Shown one piece after another: positions 1 to 13,000 of a DNA stretch of 64,000 bases. The notes beneath the pieces were generated by a model. The model worked only from the letters and a program-made list of their open reading frames with translations, had not been told where the DNA came from and ran no database searches. The number at the start of each line of letters is the position of its first letter. The first letter of the stretch is position 1. The position numbers were made by a program, and so were the translations under genes. The stretch is from Cristatella mucedo (lineage: Eukaryota > Bryozoa > Phylactolaemata > Cristatellidae), in contig WPIO01000017.1 of assembly GCA_009760855.2 (NCBI GenBank), positions 746,001-810,000 of the forward strand, in the 5' to 3' direction.

Positions 1-3000
1 ATAAAGCGGGCTGGCTCATACTCAAGAGCAGCTGCCGACTCCGACTGATCGGCACTAGATGCTTCACTTACGTACTGCCTGGGAACGGAGTCCGTGCCAG
101 CTTCTACTCTTGACAGTACTGGCAAGCAACTAGTTGGCTGGCTCTGTGAAGCACATGCCATATCGTCATTGGTCACAGTTGGTGTGGCCGGGTGGCTTAC
201 GACAGGCAGCTGCTCAGGCGCTGCATGGCTTGCAGCATTGCATTGATGCATGCTGTCCTCAAATTGGAAAGCCAGAGAGTTTGTCTGCTCATCGGCCGAT
301 GTCATCTGCAATGCTTCGTCGGCTAGCTCCTCAATCGCACGAAGCGCAACAGGAGGCACAGCCGCTACGACAGCTGGCAGGTTGTGAGTGTCAACAGATC
401 GATCGGCTGCCTGGTGGACAAAACAAGGTTGCACGGTTGGTGAATCTGCTGAGGTGTCCTCTGTCAGTACAGATGCAATGGAAGTACTACCATCGTGAAT
501 AGACGAAGGTGGTGACTGCTCCGACGTTAGGCGTGTTTCTGCTGAGATCAGCGCTGAGGAGTCATGATCGCATGAAAGAGAACGTGATGACGCTGAAGGT
601 TCTAAGACGTCCACATTAATGGAAAGCACGACGGATTGTTGTGGCGTATCCTCACCAACTGGCATGTTCTCCTCAGTCCGAGAGACAGGCACTATGTCTT
701 CCTGGGCTGACCGTTCTATGCAGCAACTTTCCTCAGGCGGTTCACAGACGGGCAGACCGCCAAGGAGTGGTTGTTGCTCACACAATTCTTGACTTTCATC
801 GGTTGAACCTACTAGGTCACTTTCACATGCCACAATGTAAATTGGTGATTCAGTCAGTTTGGTAAGCTGCTCTGGTGGCACATATTTATCAATCGTGCTA
901 CCTTTTGACATGTCCTCATCGTCAGCTTGCACGGTTGATATACAGCAGTCAGCTGATTGCAGCAGCCTAGCACCCGCATCATCAGCAGAAGCCTCGTCCA
1001 CAGGCAGGCGTTCGGCAGCAGGCATTTCAGTGTTCGGAGCTTCACGGGCTCCTTTGTAGAATTGCTCAGTTAGTACATCAACAGCTGCTTCTTCATTTGA
1101 CGTTGGCATCACAGTTGGCAGCACTGGTTGCAATCCATCGTTAATGGACATCATTAATGAACAATCGGAGGCCTGCTTATCTGAGGGCACGGGTGCATCA
1201 GCTGCCTCAGCTAGTGGGCTGATGTAATCGAGCTGGACGTCAGGCACACTGTGATCACAGTGGTCATCAGATGACAAGAGATTGTCAGCTGACATCTCCA
1301 TCAGCACAGCTGGATTGAACCCTGTATCGACTGACGAATCCGATGTAGCCGTTGCATTATCATCACATGGCTTGTCACTAGGCAGGCGCTCTACTAGCGA
1401 GTCTGGATTTGGCAGTCTAGCTGCAGCGCTATCGTCGCTGGATATGCTCTTGTCACTAGAACTGCTGGATGGCGGCAGCAGCACCGGAGATTGCTCATAT
1501 ATATCGCTGGCTATTGGCTGCCGAGCTTTCGTGTCTAGTGCTTGCGTGTCAGTTGGATCGTCGAAATGTACACGTGCAACATTTGGCTGACGAGCAATCG
1601 TAGAATCAGCTGCTAACTGGACATCTTGGACAGGCGGTGCACCAAGTTGTTTGCATGGATAGTCTGAGTCACTTGTTTTCTTAGATGCCGCGATCTCGGA
1701 AAAATGGTCTTGCATTGCCAGGCCAGCATTGAGCAGGCCTTCTGGTGGCGACTGTTCCACAGCTAACAGCACGGCAGACAAGTTCTCATCAGAAGTGCCA
1801 TATAGTACACCTACTCCAGCAAGTGCATCGGCTGCAATAGAGCTGCCACTATTACAATTGTCTGACGAGATGGGTCGGTCACCTGTCTGCTTAGGAGATA
1901 GACACTCACTATTCAGCTCATTCGTTGGTAACGGTCTTTCACATGACTCTTCAAACGACACGTGCTCATCAGCTGAGCCCTCTGATGTCGGACATCGACC
2001 ACATAGCTCCTTCTCCGACGGCAGGTGTCCAGCAGCTGCTTCAACATTTTGCAGGAACTCATTACCAGGCATGCTGCAAGACAGGACCACTTCAGCAGGT
2101 GGCTCATTTGGCATGCTGCTACCTGCCGATTTGTGTGGCTCACTAGGCGATAGCTCATCTGTAGCTGCACCGGATTGCAAAGCTTCATCACTTGGCTCGT
2201 CAGATACTGTATCGACATCAGCCGATTGATTTGGATGAAGGCACACAAGTCTTGGCTTCACTGACGGTTCATACTCATCAACTGGCTTGTCAGAAGGCAA
2301 GTGATCGTCAGTTAGTTTATCAGCTGGCTTCTGAGGTGACAGGTGTTCTTCAAACGCTCCATCAAGCGATGGATGGTCACAAGAAGGCTTGTCATATGGA
2401 GCATAAGCCGGTTCCTCAGGCAGCAGTCTTTCATCGGCAGGCTTTTTAGAGGGCACAAGCTGGTTAACTGGTTCCATATATGATGAGCCATCGCTTCCCG
2501 ACTGGCCAGACAGCTGTTGATCACTAATCGGCTCTGTAGAAGTCATGTTTGTATCAGTTGGTACTCTCTCAACAATGGGCTCAACAGACGACGAGCTTGC
2601 ACAATTTCTCTCAGCTGATTCATCAGGTATTGGGCTCTTGCGAGCAGGCTGCCCAGAGGACACGCTGTCTTCAGTTGGCTGGTCGAATGGCAAGTACTGG
2701 TGAGACCCAAAAGACGGCTGGTAGTTAGCAGGTGGCCGGCTCTCAACAGTTGACTCAGCACAACGTAAGCCTATGCCAGTAGGCACAAGCTCACCAATCT
2801 GTACATCGGATGGAACATGCTCATCATTTGACTCAATAGCTGCAACGAAATGGTCGGATAGCATACCCGGCGAATGACATCCACCAGATGATAGGTCAGT
2901 GCTAGCTGCCCCAGCAAATGGCACGCCCACTCCTGTCATATCGCCAACTGGAACGCTGCATTCACTTTGGCCATCAGACCACAGCTGTTTGACGGGTGGA

Positions 3001-4090
3001 TCGTCAGACGGCGGGCAGTCATTAGCAACCGGTCGGTGTTCGTCAGCATGCCTATCGGATCGAAAGCATACACCAGCTGACATCTCCGTGGATATGTGTT
3101 CATCAGACATTCTCTCACCGCCAAGATTATCGTGTAGATGCTCATTAGCCGACCGTGCTCCTAGCTCATATTCACATCCTGGCTTTTTACATGTCATAAC
3201 TTCAACTGCTGGCCGGCAAAGAAACATTTTTTCATTGGCTGACTCGCCACTGAACAGGAGTTCAACTGGTTCAACAACCAATGAGAGCCTATCATCAATC
3301 AAGTGACCTGTCCCAGGCTCAAGCGATTGTATACGATCAACAGATGACTCTTGAGCATGAGGAACCGCACCATCGATTTCGGATGATTGACATTTATGAG
3401 CTTTTTCATTTGCTGGCAGGGGAGCATTACCAAGATTGTCTGGTAGACTGTTTTGAGTGGACGGCTCCCTTGACAGCAAGAACTCGAATGGTATTTCGTC
3501 GGACGGATGGGGCTCATTCGTAGGCTCGGCCTGTAACAAGCCGCTAGTTGACACAGGATGCCAACGAGACAGTTCAGCAGTCGACGGTCGTTCATTGAGT
3601 GACTCATCACTTGGCAGAGGTTGAGTAGTAGGCTCAGAATCAGATATGACATTAGATGACAGTCGCCTATTCAGTGCCTCGTCGGTTATCTCCTGTTCAT
3701 CGTCTGGCTTTTGCAGTTCAGCGGCCTCTTCAGAGGCAACCAACTCTTTCGGCAGTAAGCAAGGTGTAATAGGTTCGTTAGCCGGCTCCTCGGGCAATTT
3801 CTCTCCAGGTTCGTTGGAACGAGGAGAATCAGCAGACATTTGTCCTGTGGACATCTCGTCACTGGTAAGCTCATCGACTACGACATAATCACCAAAAGCC
3901 AGCTCATCAGCTAGATCTTCTGAGATTGACTGATCATCGCTTGACGATTGCTGAGCAGCCAAGTCGTTACCCAGAGATTGAACGTCATCACCAGCGGAAG
4001 GCCTGGCAGACGTTAACACTGCAGGCTCTCCGCCACCAGTTAGCTGCATACTTTCAGCACCATCGACAAGCAGCTGACTTGCAGGGAAGT
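1..4090 (-). CDS. C-terminal extension exon 28, open to the window edge
   Basis: The acceptor CTTATTGTAG gives phase 1 and joins exon 27 through a split Asp codon (G|AC). I translated several stretches, including the first 60 bases, and met no stop; if open throughout, this is about 1,363 codons still running at base 1. The product is acidic and Ser/Pro/Glu-rich with a degenerate rhythm of SADE- or SDE-type turns (for example [17 protein letters not shown]), distinct from the exon-26 repeat. Scattered Cys residues occur without a zinc-finger spacing. The stop codon and 3' UTR lie outside the window. Apparent forward-strand ORFs here are shadows. Confidence 0.7.
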
Positions 4091-7000
4091 CTACAATAAG
4101 ATAGCATGCACATTGGCAATTTTTTATTTATTTAAGCAGGATCTGACTTAAACAAAAATTATCGTGGTCACTTCGCCCTTTACTTACCTGCCACGTAGAT
4201 AGCAGTGTGTTGGTCTGTGTTAGCACTTTCAAATGGTTGCTCGACCAGTACAGCCGGGTCAGAAGCAGGTACATTTTCAATGGGCTGCACAATCGGCTGG
4301 CATTCAGCATCTGCATGTTCGACTAGCTCAAGCGCTATTGGTCGGAAATCCTTAATGGTAGCGTGCCCAGATTTATCGTTTTCTGATACGCAGGATAGTG
4401 CTGATGCATTGGTATTGTGCTGCTTCTCCGACATTTCTCCTGCGATCGGCACTGACAGATGAGAAACAAGCACATCAGCTTGCTCGGCATTTGTCAGGCA
4501 CTCGGTCGATAAGTTGGCATGCAGAGCAAGATGTGTCTGTAAGTAGAATATGACGAAAGACTAATTAAATGTGAATGCAGCATCATGGTAACAAAAGTCC
4601 GCCCGACAGACGAAGCACTACTAGCATCCGGTGAATGCGCAACCAAGAAAGCAAGATTTACCTGCTCGACAGGCGCGGTTACTTTGAGTAGCCTATCATC
4701 TGCCACAATCGGTTGATTGGCCAAGTAAAGATTTTGTTCAAGCTGTACTGCAGTGGCTGCATCTAGCAAATGTTCATGCAGCCAATTCTTGTTCTGTGCG
4801 GTCAACGTTGCGTCTGTCGAATGCTCGACAGGTAAGCTTGCACTGCTGAGCTGGGGTATCTTGCCAAGTCGGTCGGCTTTGAGGTCTGCTGGTGGCAGGT
4901 CGTCATCGGCTGCATCTCCCACAGACTGTTGTTCGTAGTAAGCTTCAACCTCCTCCAGCTGCTGCTGTGCATTATTGGCTCCAGCATCCGTGAGCGACTG
5001 CTGGTCGTCGTAGGCTGCGGCCTCCACCAACAGCTGCTTGTCGTTATCGGCTACGAAATCAGCCACAACTTGCTGGACGTCGTTCGCTGAGGCCTCTGCT
5101 AACGGCTGCCGGTAGTTTTCAATCGCTGCCTCTGCCGAAGGCAGAAGGTCATCATCGGCTATGGACTCTGTCAATGTGTGCTGGTCATTATCGGCTTCGG
5201 TTTCTGCTACCGACTGCTGGTCGCCAACGGCTGCAGCCACTGCCAACGGCTGCTGTTTGCTATCAGTCAATGTCTCTGTCAATGGCTGCTGGTCATCGTC
5301 AGCTTCTACCTGTGGCAGCTGGTCACCGTCTGCTAGAGCCTCCGTCAACGGCTGCGGGTCGTTTCCAATTGCTGCCTCCACCGACAGTGGCTGGTCGTCA
5401 TCGGCTATGGCTTCTGTCAATTCTTGCTGTCTGTTATCAGCTTCGACCTCTGCCATCGGCTGCTGAGTGTCATAAGCCGTGGCCTCCACAAACCGCATCT
5501 GGTCGTCAGCTGCAGCCTCTACTTTCGGCCGTTGGTCATCATCGGCTGTAGGTTCTGTCAATGTCTGCTGGTTGTTATCGGCTTCAGCCGCTGCCATCGG
5601 CTGCTGAGCTTCGTAAGCAGCAACCTTCACGCAAGACTGCTGGTCGTAACAAGCTGCAGCCTCTGCAAACGGCTGCTGGTCGCCGTCTGCTAGAGCCTCT
5701 GTCAACAGTTGCTGATCGTTTCCAATTCCTGCCTCTGCCGATTTGTCGTCATCAACTATGGCCTCTGTCAGTGTCTGCTGGTTGTTATCGTTTGCGGCCT
5801 CTGCCGTCGGCTGGTCATCGTCAGCTGCAGCCTCTACCTGTGGCAGCTGGTCGCCATCTGCTAGAGCCTCTGCCAACGGCTGCTGGTCGTTTCTGATTGT
5901 TGCCCCGGCTGGCAGTGACTGGTCGTCATCGGCTATGGCCTCTGTCAATGTCTGCTGGTTGTTATTCGCATTGACATCTGCTATCGCCTGCTGAGCATCG
6001 TAAGCCGCAACATCCACAAACGGCTGCTCGTCAGCTTTAGTCTCTACCTGTGGCAGCTGGTCGCAGTCTGCTTGAGCCTCTGTCAATGGCTGCTGGACGT
6101 TGCCAATTGCTGCCTCCACCGACAGTGGCTGGTCATCATTGCCTATGGCCTCTGTAAATGCCTGCTGGTTGTTATCAGCTTCGACTTCTGCCATCGGCTG
6201 CTGAGTGTAATCAGCCGAGGCCCGCACAAACAGCTGCTGGTTGTCAGATGCAGCCTCTCCTTTCGGCAGCTGGTCGTCGTCCTCGAAAGCCTCTGCCGAC
6301 GGTGGCTGGTCATCATCGGCTGTAGGTTCTGTCGATGCCTGCTGGTTGTTATCGGCTTCAGCTGCTGCCATCGGCTGCTGAGCTTCGTAAACAGCAACCT
6401 TCACGAAAGGCTGCTGGTCGTCACAGGCTGTGGCCTCAGTCAACGGCTGCTGGTCATCGTCAGCTGCAGCCTCTACCTGTGGCAGCTGGCCGTCGTCTGC
6501 CAAGGCCTCTGCCACTGGCTTCGAGTAGTTTTCGACTGCTGCCCCTGCCTCTGCCGACTGGTATTCGTCGGCTATGGCCTCTGTCAGTGTCTGCTGGTTG
6601 TTATCGTTTGCTGCGTCTGCCGTCGGCTGGTGAGCATCGTAAGGTGTGGCCTCCACGAACGGCTGCTGTTTGCTATCGGTGGAGGCCTCTGCCAACGGCT
6701 GCTGGTCATCGTCAGCTTCAGCGTCTACGTGTGGCAGCTGGTCGCCGTCTGCTAGAGCCTCTGTCAACTGTTGCTGGTCGTTTCCGATTCCTGCCTCTGC
6801 CGACTGGTCGTCATTGGCTATGGCCTCTGTCAATGCCTGCTGGTTGTTAGCAGCTTCGGCTTCTGCCATCAGCAGCTGGGCATCGCACGCTGCAGCCTCT
6901 GCCAACGGCTGCTGGTCATCGACAGCTTCAGCGTCTACGTGTGGCAGCTGGTCGCCGTCTGCTAGAGCCTCTGTCAACTGTTGCTGGTCGTTTCCGATTC

Positions 7001-10000
7001 CTGCCTCTGCCGACTGGTCGTCATTGGCTATGGCCTCTGTCAATGCCTGCTGGTTGTTAGCAGCTTCGGCTTCTGCCATCAGCAGCTGGGCATCGCACGC
7101 TGCAGCCTCTGCCAACGGCTGCTGGTCATCGACAGCTTCAGCGTCTACGTGTGGCAGCTGGTCGCCGTCTGCTAGAGCCTCTGTCAACTGTTGCTGGTCG
7201 TTTCCGATTCCTGCCTCTGCCGACTGGTCGTCATTGGCTATGGCCTCTGTCAATGCCTGCTGGTTGTTAGCAGCTTCGGCTTCTGCCATCAGCAGCTGGG
7301 CATCGCACGCTGCAGCCTCTGCCAACGGCTGCTGGTCATCGACAGCTTCAGCGTCTACGTGTGGCAGCTGGTCGCCGTCTGCTAGAGCCTCTGTCAACTG
7401 TTGCTGGTCGTTTCCGATTCCTGCCTCTGCCGACTGGTCGTCATTGGCTATGGCCTCTGTCAATGCCTGCTGGTTGTTAGCAGCTTCGGCTTCTGCCATC
7501 AGCAGCTGGGCATCGCACGCTGCAGCCTCTGCCAACGGCTGCTGGTCATCGACAGCTTCAGCGTCTACGTGTGGCAGCTGGTCGCCGTCTGCTAGAGCCT
7601 CTGTCAACTGTTGCTGGTCGTTTCCGATTCCTGCCTCTGCCGACTGGTCGTCATTGGCTATGGCCTCTGTCAATGCCTGCTGGTTGTTAGCAGCTTCGGC
7701 TTCTGCCATCAGCAGCTGGGCATCGCACGCTGCAGCCTCTGCCAACGGCTGCTGGTCATCGACAGCTTCAGCGTCTACGTGTGGCAGCTGGTCGCCGTCT
7801 GCTAGAGCCTCTGTCAACTGTTGCTGGTCGTTTCCGATTCCTGCCTCTGCCGACTGGTCGTCATTGGCTATGGCCTCTGCCAATGCCTGCTGGTTGTTAG
7901 CAGCTTCGGCTTCTGCCATCAGCAGCTGGGCATCGCAAGCTGCAGCCTCTGCCAACGGCTGCTGGTCATCGACAGCTTCAGCGTCTACGTGTGGCAGCTG
8001 GTCGCCGTCTGCTAGAGCCTCTGTCAACTGTTGCTGGTCGTTTCCGATTCCTGCCTCTGCCGACTGGTCGTCATTGGCTATGGCCTCTGCCAATGCCTGC
8101 TGGTTGTTAGCAGCTTCGGCTTCTGCCATCAGCAGCTGGGCATCGCAAGCTGCAGCCTCTGCCAACGGCTCCTGGTAATCGTCAGCTGTAGCCTCTACCT
8201 GTGGCAGCTGGTCGTTTTTGATTGCAGCCTCTACCAACGACTGTCGCTCGTTATCGTCTGTGGTCTCCGCCAACGGCTGCTGGTCGTCGCCATCTGTAGC
8301 CTCCATGAACGGTTGGTGGTAGCCATCGGCTGAGGCCAATGGCTGCTGGTTGCTATTCACAGCATCCAACGGCTGCTGGTCATAGTCTGCTGCAGCCTCC
8401 ACGAGTGGAATCTGGTCGTCATCTGCCAAGGACTCTGCCAATTGCTGTCGGTCGTCTTGGATTGCTGCTTCTACCGCCGGCTGCTGGTCATCATCGGCCG
8501 TGGCCTCTGCCAAAGGCTGGTGAGTGTCGCTGGCTGCCATCAGAGGCTGATCGTCATCTGCGATGGCCCGTGGAAATGACTGCTGGTCGTTATCGATAAT
8601 AGCCTCTGCAAACGGCTGCTGGTTGTCGTTGGCTGCAGCCTCCGACAATGGCTGCTGGTTGTCATCGGCTGAGGCCCACAACAATGGTTGCTTGTCGGCT
8701 GTGGCCTCAGGCAACAGCTGGTGGTAGCTATCGGCTGCAGCTTCTGACAATGACTGCAGGTCACCGTCAGCCGTGGCCTCCACCAACTGCTGCTGGTTGT
8801 CGTCGGCTAAGCTCACCGTCAATGGCTGCTTGTAGTCGTTGGTAATGACATCAGCCAGCGACTGCTGGTCGTCGTTGACCAAAGCCTCTGCCAAAAGCTG
8901 CTTGTCGCTATCGGTTACAGGCTCAACAAACGGCTGTGGAGCGTTGTTGGCTGCGGCCTCTGCCAAAGGCTGCTGCTCGTCTTCGGCTGCTGCCTCCACC
9001 AACGGCTGCCAGGTGTCGTCAGCTGCGGCATCTGCCGGCTCGTGATCGGAGTCTTCGGCTTTTGCCAGCTGCTCGTCGAGGTGTATCGGTTCTTCTGGCT
9101 GCTGGTTGGCATCTGTTGGAGACAACGGGCCTACTTCGGATTCTGCTGGAAGAAGGTCGGCGGATTCAGCTTCTCTTAGAGGCAGGTTGATTGGGTCAGC
9201 TTCTATCAGAAGCAGGTCGTTAGCTTTAGCTTCAATCGGTGGCATGTCGGTTGCTCCAGCTTCAATCGGAGGTATGGCGGTTGCACACGCTGAGATCAGA
9301 GGCAGGTCGGCAGCTCCGGCTTCAGCTGGAGACAAGTCCAAGTCACCTGCTTTAGCCACGGGCAGGAAAACATCTGTTTCTGCTAGGGGCAGGCCTGTCG
9401 CATTGTCTTCTACTAGCTTCTGGTAAATGGCCTTCACTAGCTGTGGACCACCAGCTTTAGGTTCAGCTTCTGCCAGCAGGTCAGCAGCTTCTGGCAGGTG
9501 ATCAGCAGGTTGTGAGCCTTCTGGATGGTAAGTAAGTCCAGCTGCTGCCTCGTCGAAAGAAAACCCGGCTTCTGCCAGGCAGCCTGTAGGTCTAATTTCT
9601 GCTGGGTGGAATCCAGCTTGTGCACCTTTTTCTAGCAGCTCAGATGCATCCGATGAGAGGCCTGCCAAATGTAGTTGCTTAGGACCAGCAGCTGACCGTT
9701 CAACAAAGTCATTACTAGAATCTATTGGCTGCTCTCTTTTGCCATCGGTGTTGCTAAGCATGTTCTCAGAGATGATGGGATTGGCTTCCAAAGCACTCGA
9801 TGCAGCAATACGGTAGGAATCTGTGTAAAAAGGGCAAAAGATATAGGCAGTTAGTGATCTGCAAACAAACGCTAAATCATTAACATTGCTATAAATACAT
9901 GATGCCAGTATATGCAGAAACATACCATGCAGCTCATTTGCTGCAACAGCAGGCCTTTCAACATTGCAGGCGTCTTTATCTCCAGGAAATAATTTTTCGG

Positions 10001-13000
10001 CATAATCGGGAGCAAACGCTCGCAGAGATGCAACAGCTGCAGCTGTTGTCCATTCTATTGCAGTGTTCACAGTGTCAAGAGAATCTACGTGTTCATGAAC
10101 TGGACTTGAACAATCTGCACTCTTGTCATCGGCAGTGAGCTCCGCAGGCAAATCGTGAATATCTACACAGACAAATGATTGTGGTGCAAAGTATGAAATC
10201 AATATCCCGCTTGTCGCTGCACTAGCAACAGATATATAGATAAAACCGTCGAGTAAGCTTACCAAGGCATATAGTAGAGACAGCAGCAGCAGACTGGGTT
10301 GCCGCATGGGTCAGTGGCTGTGCATTGGCACCGGCAACGTCGAGCAGCTCCATTGCTTGACGGTCACAGCTCTCTAGTTGCTTCTCGAGAAGCAATTCAT
10401 CTGGCAGGGCATCTAAACTGCTGCAGGTGGCCTCGGGCTGTGACACAGCGCCAGGCGGCACCGCTTCACTCGAGTCCGAGATGGCTGCCGATGCTACAGC
10501 AGTTCGAGTAGCAGTGACAGCAGGTGTACGGAAAAATAAGCAACGGGGGGGGGGGGTACAATTTTGAACAATAAAGCAGTACCTGTCTCAAAAGCCAAGA
10601 TTTCTTGTGGCTCCAGAACGACTTCAGCCTTGCTCAAAATCTCTGGCAAGTCTGAGATACCTTCGACAACAGGCTGACAAGACGTCAGCGGGGCTTCTGA
10701 GGCACCTGGCATAGATGGACTCTCAAAGGCAGCATCGGTACCATTCCCATCTGCAAATGACGTTACGGTAGCAGGGTGATTACTCAGAGCCACCATAGCA
10801 CAATCAAGCTGGAGCTAAGATGGACTCAAGATGAAGGAATAAAGGAAATTGATCACCACGGTTGTGGGCTCTGGGCTCGTGCCCGGTGGCATGTGTGAAG
10901 CACCTGAATAGAAATCTTCAAAGAAGTTTTTAAATGAATTATAATCACTACAATACATGATGACTAGCTAGGTCAAATACTTGGACGAGAATGAGCACAA
11001 CCCTAAACCAGCCGATGAGAAATTTTCATTTACTCTATTGCCACAACGTAAAATTTTACGTTTCTAACAGCAGCAACGGCAGTACAGCACAGCGACCAAT
11101 CAGTTCACTGGTACGGGAGGGAGTAAAGACAGCTTGAATGCAAAGCAGCACCTCCAGCCATTTGGCTATATAGTAATATCATGCTCAAGCTACAGGGAAG
11201 CAAACAAACTGGGAAGTATGACACACTCATTTTACATCTTGTCGCATAAAACTTCTCTAAAGAAAGTTCTGGTTAGGAAAAATGCAGATCAAGTTATCAT
11301 AACAAACATGGAAACAATGAGAACTAAGACATACAGCCGTTGCCTCACCGGTGAGCAACGATAACAGAGTCGGCGAGGTTGCATTTTTCTCAACAAGCTT
11401 TACATCAAATGAGCTTGTCATCATCTCTAACCAGAAAATGGGGGCACTCATCATTTGCTATCCACACGAGAAACTATCCAAGTGCAGTAAGTCGGCCAGT
11501 AGTGGGAGTTATCCCCAAAATGGCCACTAATAGGGGGAGTTGTCCCCCCAAAAGCACATTTATAAAATATTGTACGAAGACCAGTAAACTGAATGGCATG
11601 AAAATTGGCACGAAGAACACTGGTAGCATTAGCTATCGTTTGATGCGATATAGCTGCTGTTTTGACCTTCTGGTGACCTTTAAAAGTCCAAGGTCACGTA
11701 TAGCACTGCTGGTAAAAGGCAACTCCCCATTTTTCCCCAGATTAAAAAATGTTTCTGTAGAAATATGGCAAACTGGTCAAAAAATGCAAGACACTCGACT
11801 GGACATTCCCCCACAAAAAATTAAAAAAAATATGCTGACATCTCAAACTGTTGTCTGTCATCACGAACACAGCCCACGGACACTTTGTGACAGGCACATT
11901 ATATGCATACACACCCATCATGCCAAGATGCACAGGTGGGGAGTGTCGAGACAGGTGAGCTCCACCTATACTCCAAGTTTCACACAGATCGGCCCAGTAT
12001 CGACCAAGTTGTACAATGCACCAGGTACCAAGTACCAAGTACTACTGCTGTGACAGCACTCACAGAAGCCAACATCAGCTGCCAAAGCATGTATGTGACG
12101 AATAACGAGAGTGTTACTATATTCGTAGCCACACAACATCGAAACACATACTTAAGAGCATGTACTTCGAATTTCACGTTGATTGGGTCACAAGTAGCCT
12201 ACCCGTGACATTTTTACGCCATGTGAGTGAAAGGATGACAATGGCTTAGCACGACAAGCACAGCCAGTTTTGACCAAAACAAGTCTATCTACTGAGGTCC
12301 AATATGCATGCGAGAATGCAGGAATGATTATGTAACTACAGTCAATCATATATTCCAAAGTTTTGAGGTTATCGGATCATTATTTTAGGAGATATGACAT
12401 AAATGACAGCAGGCATCGGACTGTCGTTTGCAGATAAACTTGAGAACTCCAAGCTATAACCAAGAAGCAGCACTAGGAACGCTATCATCGCAAGAACAAT
12501 TCAATAAATAGATAAATATGGATCTTAGGAATAGGTCAACCTAACAAGATCCTTATACAGCCTAAGCAGATCATATCCGTGATAGGTCTCATACCTCACG
12601 CCGGCAATCCAGGCTACAGCCGGGCGGCTCACCGGCATTCGCCAATACAAATATCTAACTATTAACGACATAAATGAGAACTTGAAATCACCTACATTTC
12701 CTTGAATAGAAATGAATCAAGATTTTCAGACTGGTTTCCAGTAAACGACGCGCTAGTTCCATCCAAGTCACCAGGCCGACCGGCCGCCGAACGACGTACC
12801 ACTCGCAGCCGTCGCCTCGTGCGTTATGGCGGCTACACGAACTGGATCAGCTGTCCCAGGATTCATGCGGTGCCGTGATAATGGACTCCTTAGTTACGGT
12901 GGCCCCGGCAGCAGCAAATTCTCAATACATTATCCCTAATGTTCGTCTACTGGCCGAATGACAGTCACTTCCGGTTTGTGATCCGATGTAAACATACCAA

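Noticed and set aside
134-3888. Several forward ORFs of 60-166 codons in the first 4 kb
   Set aside because: They overlap the long minus-strand open frame (exon 28), have no domain, and reflect low-complexity Ser/Ala/Glu codons read on the other strand.
6646-8178. 510-codon forward ORF across the tandem repeats, plus identical 64-codon forward ORFs every 210 bp
   Set aside because: These are antisense shadows of the stop-free 36/210-bp repeat. The minus frame continues through the whole exon with proper splice sites, whereas the forward frames follow only the repeat period.
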